Assembly (NCBI RefSeq): GCF_902148855.1
Contig: NC_043978.1
Coordinates: forward strand, 33,478,686-33,542,685
Direction of reading: 5' to 3'
Origin: Sphaeramia orbicularis
Lineage: Eukaryota > Chordata > Actinopteri > Kurtiformes > Apogonidae
Length of the DNA stretch: 64,000 nt
Shown here: positions 11,236 to 25,300 of the stretch, piece after piece
How positions within the stretch are numbered: the first letter of the stretch is position 1
Layout of the letters: each line of letters begins with the position of its first letter
Position numbers and translations under genes: made by a program
The notes under the pieces: model-generated
Told to the model about the DNA's origin: nothing
Database searches by the model: none
What the model saw: the letters and a program-made list of their open reading frames with translations, nothing else

Positions 11236-14200
11236 CACACATATACAGAAACAAGGGAATAACCTAATGTAAACAACAACACAACAGTACATAGTTAGTA
11301 TGGTTTTGTTCCAGCATGTGACTCCAGAGTAGCTTCAATCTCCTTGGCATTGATTCTACGAGTCTCTGAACTCTACTACAGGGATGAGCATCATTCTTCT
11401 AAAATATATTCCCACATTTGGTTTTTTGATTACAGTAGTGGAGAGTGTTCTGTCTAACAGATCAGTTCCCTCATGTTCTATTGTCATCCTAGAAAAGACC
11501 ACTACTTCCGAGTTTAACCTTCAATTAGTCGTCTGTCTGTATAGAACGTACAGTGCACATTATGCATATGTAACAGATATGGCTGCATGGATGTAGATAA
11601 ATGTACAGAGTTATCTAACGGGTAACGATTAGGCCTACAGTTGTAATCAGTTGGTTGATAACCTCTCATTTAGTCGTCATGTACATGTTTGTGGGTTCAT
11701 GTTTTGCTAGTGTCTCATGACTTTGGTCACTTTGTCACATTTTTCCTCTGACTGGCTTTTCCACAGTAGCATCTTGAGGTATTTAGCCTGAATGTTGGTT
11801 TGTAAAAGACTATATGGCCTGTGTGAACTTTTAGACAAAACTGTTTTACTTCCCAACTGGTACAGGCAGTTCTTTGGCATTCACAGTAGCTCTTGTGTAG
11901 AAATGAGTAAATGTACTGTATATGTACTAGTTATCCATTTGTTGTGTTGCGGCGGGGGATTTTGTTGTGAATTTAACTATATGATTGTCTCAGGTTGAAG
12001 ATTACACGTTTCAAATAAATGAGATGAAGGATCTGTTCAAGAGGAGATCCAATGACTTCAACATGATTGAAGACGGAATGAGGAAAATTAAGGAGTTTCA
12101 GAAGCGGAAAGCTGAGATGGAACAGGAGCTGAGTGATGTGAGGGAAATAGAAATTTTGCCCATTAACAGTTTTTTTTAAGATAATATTTGACTGTCATTA
12201 ATAACATATTCTTTTTTTGTAGATTACAGAAAGTATGGAGATTGCTAACAAAGAGCATAGAGAAAACCTTAACAAAATGGAGTATAAATTCTTCAAGGAA
12301 AAGGCAAGTATCAAAGAAATCTTATCAATGTGGAAGGTGATGACTAAAAATGCCGGGAAGTAACTGTATAATGTACTTGAACATGCTTTACTGAAATAGT
12401 ATAGTGATCTGACTCATGATGAAAAAATAGCTTGACGCTCAAGGTGTCCCAGATGTAACCATGAGTGACATTTGTATATTGCCTCATAGGCTCGCTTGGA
12501 GAGAGAAGCTGAGCAAACGATAGCCCTGGTTGTGGAGAAGGCCCACAATGAAGCCGTTGTGTGAGTGTGTTTCCGCTGTCCCTACACACTCTAATTTTAT
12601 TCTTCAGCGGTACCTGCAGGGAACCCCCGAAGGCAAAGGATAAATAATTTTTGCTTATAAATGTATATGTATATGAATCTATGTATAACTATAACTGATG
12701 TTATTTTCTTGACCACAGTGGTTTGTCATGTTCATGATAGTGTACATCACCTTAGCCAATGATCACATCCTCAGCCATCCCTGAATTTCCCACAGGGAGG
12801 GAGTTTATTACTCTTGAGGCCGTAAGTTTAGTTATTTTTTACAGCTCATAAAACATCAACATTGATACTGGTGTGGTCCTATTTGCTTTGGTCTTAGTTT
12901 CAGTAATTGATTTAATTTTGAACATTCAGCTTGTGTTCTGTACAAGTATACTGTTCCAGTTAAGTCAGAAAATGTTTCTTCGAAGTCCCTATTTCAACTC
13001 TCTAAACCTTTGTTTAATTCTACTTTTACTATGATAGATGTAAGACCACATGGTAGAACTAAAAAATATATATATATATATATTCTGGATCTATTTGTGA
13101 TCCATTTGTTTTCTCTGACATCCATTTAGTCAGCTGGATGATGCCTCACGATCAGTTTTTAAGGAGAACGTACGCCTGAATGAAGCGCTTAAACATCATA
13201 CAAGGGAGGCAGATGAGTTGCAGAAACTGACAGATTCCCTGGTTAAGGAAAATGCCACCCTGACACTGGACAAGGTATGTTGGAAACACGGGACAGCAAA
13301 CAGCAGTCTTACTATGCGGCACCAGCATGTCTTGGATAGAGAGCATTCATCTCCCAAAAAGTCATTTTGAAGCACTTCAGTTATGAAATATATGTTAGAT
13401 CTGTCCAGCAAATATTTCAGGTGTTTTTTTTCCCTTGTGTTGTTTACTTGTGCTGTCCCTGTGTATTTAACTTGTGGTCCTTCTCCTGTCCCCCCTCCTG
13501 ACTACTACCCGGCCTCTCAGTGGCCAGTGGTTGTGGTGAGTTTCCACTGATGTATGACTTCAAATTCAGTGGTTTCTCCTTTGCTGATTTCTTTCACTAA
13601 TTCTTTAAAACAAATAAATATCAGGCACATTAATCTTACCTCAGATGATGACAGCTGATCAAGAGAGTAAAGTCACTTGTTTAAACTTGAGCAAGTCACT
13701 CAACAGTACTGACCATAACACTAATACAGTAGTTATCTGTTGAAGTTGTCATGCATTTTACTATGTGTGTCTTCTGTCTACTCTCCTAGAATGCGTATGA
13801 GGTGATGGCAAAGAAGAATACTGTTCAGATGAAAGCTCAAGAAGAGGAGCTATCTAAACTGAAGACTAAAGTTACCTCCCTGGAGCAGGCTCTCAGGCAA
13901 AAAGCAGAGGAATCTGAGCGGGAGCAGGAAAAACAAAAGAAGATGATGTCGGTTATGACCCAAGCCAGTCAGGTAGAGTTGGTGAAAATGCAGAAAGTGC
14001 TTGCCATGCGGGAAAAGGAACTGGGGCACATCAAACGTCTAGCAGGCACCATCGTCAAGCAGCGGACAGAGCTGGAGCAGTTCTTCCATGAGGCACTGGC
14101 TCAGGTGAAGCATGAGATCATGGCCAGCAGGTCACAATACAAAAAGGAGGCTCTACAGGCCTATCGTTGGACACTGAGAGGAGCCACAGAAGGAAAGCTC

Positions 14201-15704
14201 AAGTTTCCACCAATACGCACCTTCCATAAAGGCCCTCACAGCACCAACTCTGTCTACTCAGACATGGAGGCAGCAGCTAGGTGGTAGGTCCTCTATTTCC
14301 TGCCATTTTTAAAAACTACTATGTAATATCTTTAATCTCTTGCTTGCAAACACTCACAAACTAGTCCTCCTCACCCCCATTTACTGTCTGCATCCTCTTT
14401 GACAGTAAGAACAAGTGGTAGAGCTTCACATTCATTTTCCTGCATGTTTATCTAGGACACATCGACCTGGCAGCAATATTGAAATCTCAGAGCTTACTTG
14501 GGAGCAGAAGGAGCAAGTTCTGAGGCTTCTCTTTGCAAAAATGAATGGACAGACACAAAGGTAATTTATAATTTCAATATTTAGATTATTTGTTGTAGTA
14601 AAAGACTTGCTTGTCAATCAGCAACTCATTTCATCCCAGATGTGGGTGTACAAGCCACTTGTAATCCCAGAAAATGAACTAAACACTTCAGATCATTTAC
14701 CTTCTAAGAACGAAATGCTGTGACACCACATAGTAGTCCAGGCTGAACCTCTGGTGACTCCTCCCTTTTTTTAATGTTTTAAACAGCCATTTTCTCTGCA
14801 GAAGAGGATACCATAAAACATCAGTTAGGCCTTAACCAATTTTCTTTTCCATGCAGCTGCTTAAAAAGAATGAAGAAAGAGTCTGGGCACAATAGTAAAA
14901 ATAGGCCCAGCCGCAGAGTCGTGTGCTTGGAAACAAACATCTGGTCACGTCGATTTGCTTTCAGCCTATTGGCCCCTCTTCACGTGCCCTCCGAGTTTAT
15001 TTTGTTCTTTGAACACTTGTGGTCAGAGAGCAGCTGGTAACATGATTTTCAAAAAAGGAGTGTGCAGGGGATCTGAATGTATGGGGCTATGGCAGGCAGG
15101 ATACATATATTCATGTTAGCAGTGGTCTGGCACCTAGTCCTGCAGAATAACACAGAACATTTGGCGACTCTAGAGAGTCAGCTTGCACTGACCAAGTCCA
15201 TGTGCATTGTGCTGACCCAGAGTAACCTCTTCTCAAGACGGACTGCAGGTCTAAGTGAAATGACACCAGTGTGCAAAAACATGTCTCTTCACTATGAGGT
15301 TTTGTATTTAACTGCAACTCTGCATTTTCCTGATAGAAAAACCAGCCAACATTTGGTTTTGTCTGCCTCCACTGAGAAGAAGAACCTTACTGACAGTGAT
15401 GCTGCCGGGTAAGACACTAAAGGAATGTACGAGAATAAAAGCTGTACCTCATCCTTGCAATTATGAAGTCTGTGCAGATTTATTGGTCCCACATTCCATG
15501 TTTAGCTGAAAAAGCAGTGGCTGTGAGAACCTGAGAAAGTGAGAGTGCTTACATGTGATTTATCAGTTGCATTCTGAAGTTGCATAATAACGACTGTCTT
15601 TCAGAATTAGAGAGGAGACGTCCCAAGCGACCTTCATCACCCAGGCGCCTGAGTCCGTTCTGCCCTCGAATCCAAACAGCCTACCGGATATGCATCCCAC
15701 ATGA
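7724..15704 (+). CDS. bbof1: basal body orientation factor 1 (CCDC176)
   Basis: Coiled-coil basal-body protein that aligns and maintains basal bodies in motile multiciliated cells (known from the family). Eleven exons: 7724-7767, 7868-8120, 8203-8268, 11994-12137, 12223-12303, 12490-12560, 13130-13274, 13790-14283, 14456-14560, 15337-15408, 15605-15704, giving 524 aa against about 529 in human. It starts MPKKKASKVKRAKAGKGKK, a basic N-terminus like human. Nearly all the rest is heptad-rich coiled coil. The most conserved part is in exons 8-9: a stretch ending HSTNSVYSDMEAAARW, then ELTWEQKEQVLRLLFAKMNG. Intron 5 uses a GC donor at 12304-12305 and exon 2 ends at a weak GTCACA donor. Intron 3 is 3.7 kb and full of transposon remains. 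It is convergent with aldh6a1. Confidence 0.93.
8282..8807 (+). mobile_element. TTAA-flanked MITE (piggyBac-like), copy 1
   Basis: 526 bp element in bbof1 intron 3 with TTAA duplications at 8278-8281 and 8808-8811. It starts CCCTTAAGGACCCA and ends TGGGTCATTATGGG. No coding capacity was seen. The same sequence recurs at 27185, 38905 and 48751. TTAA target duplication points to the piggyBac superfamily. Confidence 0.8.
8812..9721. other. bbof1 intron 3, unassigned part
   Basis: AT-rich intronic sequence with no exon, repeat family or regulatory motif that could be supported. Confidence 0.5.
9722..9835 (+). repeat. interspersed repeat fragment
   Basis: Begins TTTATTTAACCTTTATTTAA and contains GACCTGGCCAAGAGGCAGC, a block familiar from many teleost introns. 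The class (SINE or DNA element) is uncertain and no ends were found. Confidence 0.45.
9993..10840 (-). mobile_element. Tc1-like transposon, internally deleted copy
   Basis: 848 bp element in bbof1 intron 3. It starts CAGCTCTGGAAAAAAATAAG and ends with the inverted copy CTTAATTTTTTCCAGAGCTG, flanked by TA at 9991-9992 and 10841-10842. The minus frame at 10279-10509 carries Tc1 transposase C-terminal residues (MKAVIENQGYSAKY). Full elements of this family are about 1.6 kb or more, so most of the transposase is missing. Confidence 0.88.
10843..11993. other. bbof1 intron 3, distal part
   Basis: AT-rich sequence with a long (TA)n tract at 11151-11224 followed by a short CA-rich stretch. No exon was seen before the acceptor at 11993. 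Confidence 0.6.
13521..13535 (+). other. possible 15-base micro-exon in bbof1 intron 7
   Basis: Fifteen bases (TGG CCA GTG GTT GTG) follow a good acceptor (GGCCTCTCAG) and precede a strong donor (GTGAGT). Both flanking introns are phase 0, so inclusion would add five residues, WPVVV, without changing frame. It is not needed for the human alignment; possible alternative exon or chance. Confidence 0.25.
14561..15336. other. bbof1 intron 9
   Basis: 776 bp without a recognisable repeat or motif. The open frame starting at 15077 runs through exon 10 but is not itself a gene. Confidence 0.6.
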
Positions 15705-15807
15705 CCTCTGTGTCGCCTCTTCATCGCACATCGCTCGCTGCATTGTTTGCGTCTGCTTTATAAGCTTCCCACAGACTGGAGAATACAACATGTTTGCTTC
15801 TGCTTGC

Positions 15808-15813
15808 AATAAA
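15808..15813 (+). terminator. poly(A) signal of bbof1
   Basis: AATAAA about 105 bases after the bbof1 stop codon. A second candidate lies near 16050. Confidence 0.6.
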
Positions 15814-16126
15814 ACCCTTACCACGTGTGTGTATATATGGCTTATGAGTACTGCCCTTTACATATTACACTTCTTAGAATTTTTTACAACTCATTTACAT
15901 ATTTTTGTTCATAGGCCTCAATTTAAAGTGACACTGACCACAAAAACAAATACGCAAGAAAAATAATACACTAAATGATCAGAAACACACACAATACAAT
16001 GTGTCTCACAGGTGAGCTTCATTTATAAAAGAGGGATTTGTACAATATTGTGAAAATAAACAATGTAGTGGAAGAAATATAGCTCTGTACATGTCGTTTG
16101 GACGGATTAAGTGTTGGCCATATCAT

Positions 16127-16131
<5 letters not shown>

Positions 16132-16212
<81 letters not shown>
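16132..16212. repeat. (TA)n microsatellite between bbof1 and aldh6a1
   Basis: About 40 TA units in the 650 bp between the convergent stop codons. The rest of this gap is presumably 3' UTR of both genes; no clean AATAAA for aldh6a1 was found on the minus strand. Confidence 0.95.
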
Positions 16213-16215
<3 letters not shown>

Positions 16216-16358
16216 TTGAATATAACTAGGATATAAAAAGGGAATTAGGATTTAACAACTATAAAACAATTCCCACTGAACATGAGGCCTAAGCTGATGA
16301 GTCTATGGAAGGATATCTTTTTTTGTTCTAGTTCAGAAAAATACTGTATGTAGTGTAG

Positions 16359-19300
16359 TTAGCGTCCCATTGTCGGCATGGTAACCGCAGGACTTTTCAA
16401 AGTGGCATCTTCAGCTTTCCATTGTGAGGTGACAGTTTTTATCTGTGTGTAGAACTGGATTCCCTGCAAAAAAAAAATTTAAAAATTTGCATCGAGACTT
16501 ACAGCTACTACCAATGACAATAGATACATCCGTTTCTTTCATACTTACTTGCTTTCCGTAGAAGTTCATGTCACCTCTGAAGGATCCTCTTGATCCAGTA
16601 AATGAGAACATCGGCAGCGGAACGGGGATTGGAACATTGACTCCAACCTGCAGAAAACAAGTTTCTCCTCTTTCATTTTCATAAGTGTAAGTTTTGTATA
16701 ACAATTCCTCGGGATCCCAAATTGCTAGGATGAGTAAGATGCGGCTGATGGGAGATGTGGTCCTGCTATACCATTTAAAAAACAAGCTTACATGATAGCA
16801 CAAAACAAAGCTAAACCTGCGGCTTATATTTGCAGTTTTGAAAGAACGGCACGCTCTTATGAAAGGGGAGAAAAACTAAATAAAACATTTTGTTATGAAC
16901 GCAATAGAAACATGGCATGGTTGGTTTAGAATGTTTGAAACTGCAAGAGTAAGTTTGGACACACTAAGACCTTTTGGCTTGGAGGAAAAAAAAAGGAAAA
17001 CACTGTAGATGTTTGTTGCAACGAGGTTTGGAGAGGAGGACAGCACATGGCCTGCACAGCATTCCCCGACATGTGAACAGCAAACACAGGGCATAACTAA
17101 GATCCACAGGCAAACAAACAGGGTAAAGCTGTCCATATTTATGCAAAAAGGCTGAACAGGACTAAGGAATCCCGTTTGAGTTTAATTTAAGATTTCCCCT
17201 ACTCGAAGAGTTTCCAGAAAAATGTTTCTATGTCCCCCTGTTTTCGCTGAACAGACACGTGTTTGCTGTGGCTATTTGTAGTCTTGACTTGGTGGGAAGT
17301 GGAGGGAAAAGGGGCTGCCAGATGTGTATATTTTAGGTTAGGGGCAAACAAGGCTATACTTGACATAGAAAATAATTGTTTTTTTACAGAGTGTGAAGGC
17401 TTTCAACCAGAAATGTGATGTGCTCTGTGTTTGGGATGCTGTTTAGACATGACAGAGCAATGTGAATGTCTCCTTTCTCCCAAAACAGAGGAGCACATTT
17501 GGAGGCTGCAGCCACTCACCTGGCCCACGTCCACCTCATGAGTGTATTTGCGCGCAGTGGCACCATTTGTGGTGAAGATAGCCGTGCCGTTGCCATAGGG
17601 GTTGTTGTTGACCATACTGATGGCATCATCCAGAGTGTCTGCCTCGAGAACCACTAACACAGGCCCGAAGATCTCCTCAGTGTAGCACTTCATCTCAGGC
17701 TGTGTGAGCAGACAAGATCAACACTGTAACAAGTAGATGAGTAGATCTGGAACTGTTTTTACTTTATGTTAAAGGCGATCTGATCTGATCACATACAGTG
17801 GTGGATAAATGTTTGTGAACACCACATGCATTTGAGATGTATCGCAGAATCACTTTTAATTCATTGAACTGTGCAAGTATAGTTCCATTCTCCAAAATCA
17901 CATGCTCCCTTCTGCGCATGCTCTGTTCCATCGAGGTCAAAACCGGATGTTTCAGAAAGATAATGAAACACATCCAGGACATGATGTTGAAACTGTCAAG
18001 AATTTAGTTTTGTTATTTTTTCTTGTTAAGAATAGACAAAAAAAATAATTTCCATTTGTTTGTGTCTGTCTGATGCAGCCACACCTATTGAAACACAAAA
18101 AAGATTTGTATACAAATATTACATGATAACTTTTAAAATTGTGTAAAACTTTAAACCTTTTTCTACTATTGTGGACAATGTTAATTTGATGTGATCTGCT
18201 TTTCAGAGGAATGATGTCATCTCTGTCCAAATTTTCCTACTCCCCTGATATTACATTTTCTGAGTTGCTGAATAATGAGTTGTTTGTAGGATTAATGTTC
18301 CTAAATTCATGAGTGTATTTAAGCCCAGTTAAAGCAGTCAGCTCTAAAAGTGTTCAGTTACTCTATTTTAACCTGCAGAAATGTGTGAGATGTGTTTTGC
18401 ACAAAGACATGACAACTGAAAACACATTTGCATTGCCTCAATATAGCAACTTAACCTCCTAAGACCCAAGAAATGTCAGCAAAGTGCAAGCTTTTTTTGT
18501 TTTTTTATTAAATAAGTGCCTATATTGGAAACATCATGATGTAACAGTTTTTTCAGATGCAGTTTTTAAAATTTTTATGGAACGTCCTTTGTGGTGGATA
18601 GTTTTCTTTTCTTTTTTTTTTTTTTTTTTTTTGTATAAAGTTGTGAAACTCTTGTCCACAGATGTGAACAGAAAACCCACAGCTGGGTCTTAGGAGGTTA
18701 AAGAGGTGTCTGTATGTGTCCCAGTGTGAGTAATCCTAGTTTTACCAATCATTGTGTGTGGCGCAATTAGGAAAATGTGGACATTTACTTCATCAGTGAG
18801 CAAGTGTGGTTCCGGTTTTTTCTCATTGTTGTCGACATATTGGAAAAACACAGGTTTCTTTTCAAATAACAACCAAAAAATAAACATCAATGTCATGGCC
18901 CTCATTCCAGGGGAAATCTTATTTGCTTGTAACTAGTCGATGACATACACTGGAATTCCAGTTGTTCATCATATGAGCTGTTGGTCAGCAATATTATTTC
19001 ATCATGTCAGGATAAAGATGTAAACCACATACTGTGACATTGCCGATGATGGTGGGCCCCACAAAATTGCCATTCTCATAGCCCTTGACTTTGACATTTC
19101 TGCCGTCGAGGAGCACCTTGGCTCCCTCATCCACACCACTCTGGATCAGACTGCAGACTCTCTCCTTGGACTGCGGTGAGATCAGAGGCCCCACATCTGC
19201 ACCAGGCTGGTCTCCTAGCAGGGCCCCAAAAACAACCAGCTAGAAGGTTAAACACAATGGCACTCCTTGCAAGATGTGAGCGCACAAAGGGCACCAACTT

Positions 19301-22300
19301 TCAGATTTTTCTCAACCCGCAGACACACCAAAGCCAGGACGAGGGGCACCCTGAGGCACTCCCTCAAAAATGGATACTTATGGGTTTCCTGTGTACGGCA
19401 CAAATTAGAGTCCATATCACTGCAAACATGGAGAATCATCCTCCATTTTACTCCCCATCAACTTCCTTTTCAAAGGATGTGATGTTCTAAACGACTATTT
19501 AGGTCTGGGCCGCAGATCTGGCCACAAATTTGCAGCATGGCTGACTCAACAAGCTCCCTCTACCAGCTGACTCTGATGTGAAGTTAGAACAAGGCAAAAG
19601 GCGAGAGGTGTGGTTAGGGCGCAGTGGGTGGCCCCGAAATGACTAAACCAATGGGCCCTCGGGGAACAGGGGCTCAGGAGAAATGGAGGTGAAGGGTGGA
19701 GTGTTGGGGCGCGGTACCTGCGTTCACGCGCAGAGCCTTGGCGCGCTCCACCAGCTCGGGCAGCCAGCTGCGAGCCTCACCCACCAAAATGGCTGTGGAC
19801 AGGGCCATACAGCGCTGTCCCGCTGCACCGAACGCTGCACCCACCAGCTGGTTCAGAGTGTTCTCCTTGTTGGCATCAGGCATCACCACACCATGGTTCT
19901 TGGCTCCCTACAGAACATGAGAAGTGGTTAGCCTTTCACTGCTTGATCTCCACATCACAGCAGTGGGTTTGTCACAAGTGAGAACATAATATCTGGGATT
20001 TTTTTATAGTACAAACTTCATGAAACTTTGCCCCATGTTTTAGTCCTGCAGTTTGATGGACACAGATTGAAGTGAACAGATGATGCCTTCAAAACGTCAA
20101 GTGAGACTTAATAGTGATACCCAGCTGCAACTGCACCTTCACTACTCTACACAGCTGGCCTTGAGGAATGCTACAACCTGAGTCTAAACTCAGGCCACAG
20201 GAATCTGATGGTCAATGCTGCCACCTTCTGGATATCTACAGCAAGTATCCTCTTTCCATGATAATGACTCCAAGACTTATAGTAAATACTGTTCATACCT
20301 TTCTCTTTTACATGTATTTTTCTTTACTTTTTTTTTTTTTTTTTTTTTTTTTACTGTTTTCAGTGATCTTTATCTAATCTTATATTTTTGCATTCTTACC
20401 TTATTACACCTTACTTAATCTTACCTGACCTTATCTTACTTGGCTTATAACTTGTGTTGCATCATTCTAACAGATACTCACCATGTTCGACTGGACCCTC
20501 TTTCCATTCTTAGAGCCTCTCTCATAAATATATTCTCCTGCTTGATTTGAGCCAACGAAGCTGATTGCCTTTATGGCAGGATGATCACAGATGAAATTCA
20601 CCGCTGTGTAGAAAAGGTATTACATCACAGACAGACAGTGGCTAAAATGACAAATAATGTGTTCTGATGCATTGCAAAGAGCACAATACAAATATTACTG
20701 AAAACTACACTAGACATTAGTCATTAAATAAAAACAAAGTACTTTTCTAAGTATAAAGTATAAAGCTAAGATGAGCTTGGTCTTTTATGTGGAAGTGTAT
20801 TTTCAGCACTGTGATAAGAAAAAAGATCTGGGAAGTAAAGATCTGACAAAAACGGTTTAAGTTAAAAAACAAGAATATTATGTCATTATTTTTGAGTTGA
20901 CAGATAGCAGCTGAGGCAAACCGAAATTTTCTGCAAACTGTCCTTTTTTTTTATACACATATAAGAATTGTTTTAGATAAGACCAAATAGGCATTTCCAA
21001 ACATGTTGAAGATGCGGCCAGTTCATAACCTGCTTTGAAACAGTCAATTTGTTTGGATTAAGGATAACAACATCACCTACACACAAGGAATCACAAAAAT
21101 CCTTTTAAATAATTAATGATGCAGATAATTGATATTTTATTGAATTTGACTCATGGCAGATCCATTCAAGGCCTCACAAAACACAAAGCTGTCACGGTGG
21201 GAATTGCAGGGAACTTCCTCTAAATTATTAATGAGCCCCCCTGAAAACACCACACATGAGCTTTTGAATGGCTTTTAATTATAATTAAATATTGATAATA
21301 TGCTGGTTTTGCCATGCATTTATGTTCATCGACTGTTTACCTAACTAATTATTTGGCTGTTGCTTATTTTCATATTCAGTGAATTCTGTAAAGCCCTTTG
21401 AGGTGACCTTGTTGTGATACTGGGCTCTACAAATAATATTGAATTGAATTGAATCTTAGAGTTAGGCTATGTGTACGATACATGCATGATTCTTTTGATA
21501 AGAATAATGATAAATAAAAGCTATGATAAAACTGATTTATAAAAGTGTATTTTGGGTCTGATACAACAGTTGTAAAGAACTTGATTTATTTAACATCCTT
21601 TCTATTATCAATAAAATACACAATTATTAATACTGAAATAACTACATCTGTCACTTGTAGTATGGAAATATGCACATCAACAACTACTTTTTTATTTTAT
21701 TTATTTTTTTAATTCTTTATTCTCATTAAACTCTGACCACTGCCGTCTTAAAGTTCTGGCAAACATTGTTTAATGGTACTGAAGAGCAACTCTTACCGTC
21801 ATGTTGGCCGTGGATGATGTTGAGCGTCCCATCTGGAGCACCAGCATCCTGCAGCATCTTGGCCAGCAGCATGGTACAAGTCGGTACGCGCTCCGAAGGC
21901 TTCAACAGGTAGGTGTTTCCACAGACCATGCCCATGGGGAACATCCACAGAGGAATCATGGCAGGGAAGTTGAAGGGGGCGATGCCAGCACACACCCCAA
22001 GAGGCAAACGGTAGGTGTATGTGTCCATGTCCTTGGTGATTGAGGGCAGAGTTTCACCAAGCATCAGAGAGGTGATGCTGCAAGAGTGTTCCACAACCTC
22101 TGCAAAGAAAAGATCAGCAAACACAAAGTTATTTTGTTCTATTGTGAATCCTGCAAATGCCATGACATTACTGATTATGTTATATATAAACAAAATCAGA
22201 ATCAGTCTCATATCTTCATAGTTGACAGTTAAAAGCATATCGGTGTGGACAACAATGACATATTATCAGGTTATCATAAAATAAAATAAAATAAAATAAA

Positions 22301-25300
22301 ATAAAATAAAATAAAATAAAATAAAATAAAATAAAATAAAATATGCATTTGCTGAGACGACTTGGGGGGGAAATGACTGCCATGAAAATATTGAAAATAC
22401 TGTTATTACAATCAACTTAAGGATGGTGAAGGTGGAAATTAAACGGAGTTAAGCACAAAAATAATTATTTCTCCTAATTTAATATATGCAACCACAATTT
22501 CTGCCTTGAAGTTGCATGCATCTGTTTACATCCATGTCTGTTCAGACTCATAATATACATAATGAAGACTCAATTCAATAAAGCAAAATGTAACTTCTCA
22601 CCACATAGACATGTTTGATTTCAGTGAAGAAGTTTCAGATAAAGACTATTTTACACATGACAAAATCATAAAATGAATAACGTGTTATAATGACACTATG
22701 AAGCTGAAGTTGCAGTGCAAGATATAAAATGTCATCACATAATTTCTTTCCATCATACACTGGAATGGAATTTTGCCATAACTATCATATGAATTCTTGA
22801 GTCTTCAGTTAAAACTATTTTTGAAAGATCAGAGATGGATAAAGCATTTAGATACAAAAACATCAGTAAAAAACATTGTTATTCATCACCAAGTTCTGCA
22901 TGGAAGTCCTGATGAAGTAAAAATACAGAAGCATCACCAGCAAAATATAGTGAAATACAGTTGGTTTGGTCTCTCTGACTCAGATATAATCATACATGAC
23001 ATCATTAGATTATTCATAGTAAGTCATATCCAGCTTTATAAACAGACCAAACAAAGAAGAAAAGACATAAGCTTCATGCACATTATTTTTCTGTTTTGTT
23101 TCAGAGTTCTTCAGGAATAATACTATTTAGTAGAACCGTTATTTACTCACAGACATGTGAAATGTGAGTCCTGCAACACTTGTTGCTTTAATCCTTAGGA
23201 ATGAATTACATGAAAGGTTGTTCTATTTTTAACTGTATGAGATTTTCATTTTAGAAGTAACTAGCAATTAAAGTTGTTAAATGTGGACCAATATTTCCCT
23301 CTGAAATGTGGTGGAATTGAACTAAAAAGTAGCACAACTAATTATTGAAGGAATGTATACAATGGAAAAAATAACTCACAAACTGTGAATACAAGAAGCA
23401 CAAATGGACAAAAAATGGAATAAATGAACTGATTACAGAACCCAGAATGGCAGAAGAACTGAATAATGTGAATGCAGTGTTGCTACCTAAGCAAGGTTTG
23501 TTGTTTTGTTGTTGTTGTTTTTGGTGACTATGTGTTTATATGATGTCAATAAAAACTTAAGTGAAAAAAATGTAGCATAACTATAAATACTTAGGTCAAG
23601 TACAAGTACCTGAATTTACAGAACTTGAGTTAATGACCTTAGTTACAGTCCACTATACACACACTCTGACCTTAACTTTTGACCCATAAAATCTAATCAG
23701 TTCAACTTAGATGCCAAGTGAATGTTCTTTACAGATATTAATAGTCGAGGGTGTCAAAATCACTTTAGTTCAGGGGTCACATATGGACCAAAATGATCTC
23801 AAGTGAGTCAGACCAGTAAAATACTATCATAATAACCTATAAATAATGGTAACTCTACATTTTTCTCTTTGTTTAAGTGTAAAAAAGTAAAATTACATAA
23901 AAATGTTTACATTTACAAAGTGTCCTTTCACAAAACATGTGAATAACCTGAACAAATATGAACGACCTGAAATGTCTTAAGAGTAAGTGCAATTATAACA
24001 ATATTCTGCCTGTTATTAAATGTTTGGTGCCTTTGTAGATCCACTGTCATCTGTAAGTTGTAATGTACCCTATGATTAAATGATAAGCTGAGACAATACT
24101 GTTAAAATTGCACTTTGTTCTCTTAAGATGTTTCAGATTGTTCATTTATCTCACATTTTTTAAAGGACAGCTTGTAGATGTTAAAATTTTCATAACGTAA
24201 TTTTACTTTTTTCAGTCTATAACATAAAGTCTAGAATTGACATTATTTATAGGTTATTATGTTAATATTTCACCAGTTTGACCACTTTTAGATCATATTG
24301 GGCTGCATTTGGCCCCTGAACTGAAATGACTGTGACACCCCATGCTCTAGACATTCCCTGGTCATAGTAGGTGTGGAGGCATAATATTTTTAACTACCAT
24401 ATTCTTAGACCTGCTACTAAAAGTTGGACTGAATGACTTGGTAAATTCTAGTAAATTGCGCATTTTTTTTTTTTTTTTTAAATCATGCATTGAACCACAC
24501 TGCGCTAATCAGTGTCATTCAAAGTCATTGTTGTAGTTGAGCCAAAACTGGAAAAAAGGTAACTCAATAACCAAGTTAAAGTATAGAACATACAAACGTT
24601 GACCTGTTTGTTGAACTTTGTAAGGTTATGTGTGTGTATGGAAGAGAAACTTACGCAATCCTCTGAACACATCCCCCTCTGCATCTGCGAGGGTCTTGCC
24701 CTGTTCAACTGTGATGGACTTAGCCAGTTCTTTCTGAAACATGCAACATTCCTCTTGTGATTTCTCAGCCTCACAAAATAAACTGGATTCTTATTATGTT
24801 GTTCTACTTGAAGCTGAACACTGCTCACATGGAAACTCTTGTTTACACTTGAACTCTACACATTTTGACCCTTTCACTTACAATGTTATCCTTGATAAGC
24901 TGCTGATAGCGCAGAAAGATCTGCTGCCTAGCCAAGATGGACATCTCAGACCAGGAGTGGAAGGCTCTGGAGCAGGAGTCCGCTGCAGCTGACATCTCCT
25001 CCTGGGTGGCTTTGGGTACGCGGGCAATAACTTCGTTGGTGGCCTGCAGAGAACGACATCAGGATTAATTGCTGAACATGAATATGCTCAAATTATGTAT
25101 ATTTATTGCAAGAGAACATGCTTAAATTAAACAAACATTACGTCATAGGTGCATTGTGGTTCACCTGCAGAAACCAGTTTGTACAAACACATAATGACTT
25201 TAAGTACCATTACAGGTTGAGCAACTCAATAAGCTTTGTTGGTGTGAAACATGTCAGAACTGTCAGACATATATACGCTGAAACAACACTCATATACTTA

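Noticed and set aside
15077-15412. 111-codon open frame resembling a secreted protein start
   Set aside because: It is intronic sequence running into bbof1 exon 10; the true reading frame of that exon is fixed by its neighbours.
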